DNA of 5,646 nucleotides from an uncultured Collinsella sp. GTDB taxonomy: Bacteria; Actinomycetota; Coriobacteriia; Coriobacteriales; Coriobacteriaceae. Shown here in pieces: positions 4,746 to 5,646 of the stretch. The stretch spans positions 1-5,646 of the forward strand of contig CABQZS010000259.1 of assembly GCA_902468695.1 (NCBI GenBank), given 5' to 3'. A model generated the notes under the pieces. The model saw only the letters and a program-made list of their open reading frames with translations, was not told the DNA's origin and did not search any database. Within the stretch, counting starts at the first letter, position 1; each line of letters begins with the position of its first letter. Made by a program: the position numbers and the translations under genes.

Positions 4746-5470
4746 CAGTACGCACCCCACGGCAGGATTTTGTCCCCGAGCCCCACGATCCGGTCATACA
4801 GCACCGTGTGCCGTTCGTCCGGATTGCCGTCTCGGTGAAAATGTCCGTAATACCAGCGCTTGTAGTCCAGGCGGTCCTCGAGCTCGTCGAGGAATCCGGT
4901 CAACCGGTCCACATCAGGGCGTTCCCAGCCTGGGTCCGGGTAGAGCGTCGGCGAGAGCATGCGCGTGGCGCAGGTATGGGTGATGACGCAGTCGACCTTC
5001 CAGCCGACCTCGTCGAGCCTTGCCCGCGCGGTATCGAAATCGCGCTCGTCCGGGAGCTCCTGAGGCCACCAGCTGGAATACGGCACGCGGTATTCCCTGT
5101 CCACGCTCGTGGCACCGCCCATGGTGAAGATTGTCGAACCGTCGAGCTCAAAGACCTCGCCGCGCGTCAGGCGCCGAATAGACGAAGTATCCGACAGGCG
5201 TTGCGTCAGCCCGCCGTGCCACGGTTCCATGGGACGCTCCTCCCAGTGGTCGAAGCGCTCGTGGTTGCCGTCGACGAACAGTACCGTGTAGGGGCGCGAC
5301 TCCAGCCAGGCGATGTCGGCGCATTCCTCGGCAGAGAAGTTCCATGGAAAGCCAAAGTCACCGGCGACGATGAGGTAGTCGTCGCTCGTCAGACTATCCC
5401 CAAGCTCCCAGTCGCGGAGCTTTTGCATGTCAAGCCCACTGTGGATGTCGCCTGTCACATAAGCCGTCAT
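4745..5470 (-). CDS. Calcineurin-like metallophosphoesterase (first of a paralogous pair)
   Basis: 241 residues. ATG at 5470 overlaps the stop of the upstream gene by four bases (ATGA), with GAGGGAAG about 12 bases upstream. A longer open frame to 5638 has no ribosome site, and its extra Arg-rich residues are the shadow of the upstream gene. Metal ligands: D8-x-H10 (GDIHS), D38 (VAGDFGF), N69-H70 (VDGNHE), H165 (VITHTC) and H210-x-H212 (YGHFHRD). It shares landmarks along its whole length with the next gene: GL, RGEVFxLDG, MGGAxSxDRxYR, SWWPxExP, VGWKVD, RH. It is therefore a diverged tandem duplicate rather than an unrelated member. The two overlapping genes should be made in similar amounts and may work together or as a heterodimer (inference). 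The substrate is unknown; phosphatase or phosphodiesterase activity follows from the family. Confidence 0.9.
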   Translation of the reverse strand: MTAYVTGDIHSGLDMQKLRDWELGDSLTSDDYLIVAGDFGFPWNFSAEECADIAWLESRPYTVLFVDGNHERFDHWEERPMEPWHGGLTQRLSDTSSIRRLTRGEVFELDGSTIFTMGGATSVDREYRVPYSSWWPQELPDERDFDTARARLDEVGWKVDCVITHTCATRMLSPTLYPDPGWERPDVDRLTGFLDELEDRLDYKRWYYGHFHRDGNPDERHTVLYDRIVGLGDKILPWGAY

Positions 5471-5646
5471 CGGATTGCCGCTTCCCTCTTGTACGCCGCC
5501 AGCTCGCGCTCGACCTGCCTGTCGCCGGTCTCGTTGACCCACCAGGGCCATTTCACCCGGCCGCACGGCTCGTCGACTCCGGCGAACCATTCCCTCAGCT
5601 CGTCGAGGCTCACCGGGGAGTGCCCGTTGGCATCGCAACCGACGTC
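5467..5646 (-). CDS. C-terminal end of an unrecognised protein (5' partial)
   Basis: On the minus strand a frame is open from the right edge to TGA at 5469-5467, whose last bases overlap the phosphoesterase start (ATGA). The 59 visible residues include SPVSLDELREWFAGVDEPC, VKWPWWVNETGDRQ and a helical, charged end VERELAAYKREAAIR. The ATGA overlap and the position of a ribosome site inside this frame argue that it is a real gene and the promoter-proximal member of the operon. It does not match a family I recognise. The Trp-rich KWPWWVNE segment is distinctive and could aid searching. The start lies outside the window. Confidence 0.6.
   Translation of the reverse strand, partial: DVGCDANGHSPVSLDELREWFAGVDEPCGRVKWPWWVNETGDRQVERELAAYKREAAIR

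Noticed and set aside
4218..4838. Long + strand open frame (206 codons) opposite the second phosphoesterase
   Set aside because: It is antisense to a gene with all catalytic motifs, has no convincing ribosome site, and its composition is what the high-GC complement produces.
4008..5470. Phosphoesterase pair as part of an anti-phage defence system
   Set aside because: No associated nuclease, helicase, NTPase or sensor gene is visible; family membership alone does not support that claim.
5471..5638. Upstream extension of the first phosphoesterase
   Set aside because: It is out of frame with the partial gene that ends by ATGA overlap, and the family's proteins start right before the TGDxH motif.

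Overview
The window reads as accessory DNA, probably part of a mobilizable plasmid or an integrated mobile element, from a GC-rich Gram-positive host. An actinobacterium such as a coriobacterium (Collinsella/Olsenella-like) or a bifidobacterium fits best. That placement is inference, from GC-rich codons in most genes, strong GGAGG-type ribosome sites, stop/start overlaps, and the style of the phosphoesterases and lipoprotein. No rRNA, tRNA or core housekeeping gene is present to confirm it. The first ~360 bases and the ~1510-1690 spacer are clearly more AT-rich than the rest, so the segment looks mosaic.

Left part (1-955): the C-terminal end of a protein resembling the relaxosome accessory MobC on the + strand; an AT-rich spacer with a possible five-codon mini-ORF and a long-loop inverted repeat that probably ends transcription; then a small helical hypothetical protein on the - strand.

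Middle (955-2303): a minus-strand toxin-antitoxin pair in toxin-first order. It has a BrnT-like toxin and a ribbon-helix-helix antitoxin joined by a TGATG overlap, and a perfect 14-bp inverted repeat lies in its promoter region. Reading away from it on the + strand is a full-length serine resolvase, preceded by repeats that could be its recombination site. This is a typical plasmid-stability block of addiction plus multimer resolution or site-specific recombination.

Right-middle (2304-3977): three + strand genes in a row. They encode a ribbon-helix-helix protein with a long coiled coil (partition/KfrA-like in layout only), a 69-residue two-helix membrane protein starting 2 bases later, and a secreted lipoprotein resembling DUF5067 proteins.

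Right end (3995-5646): a minus-strand operon of three translationally overlapping genes. In transcription order these are the end of an unrecognised protein running off the window, then two paralogous calcineurin-like metallophosphoesterases. Between this operon and the lipoprotein gene lies the most striking non-coding signal: a 41-bp perfect palindrome made of four TTCTAGA(A/G) units at exactly 11-bp spacing. It also encodes the last residues of the second phosphoesterase.
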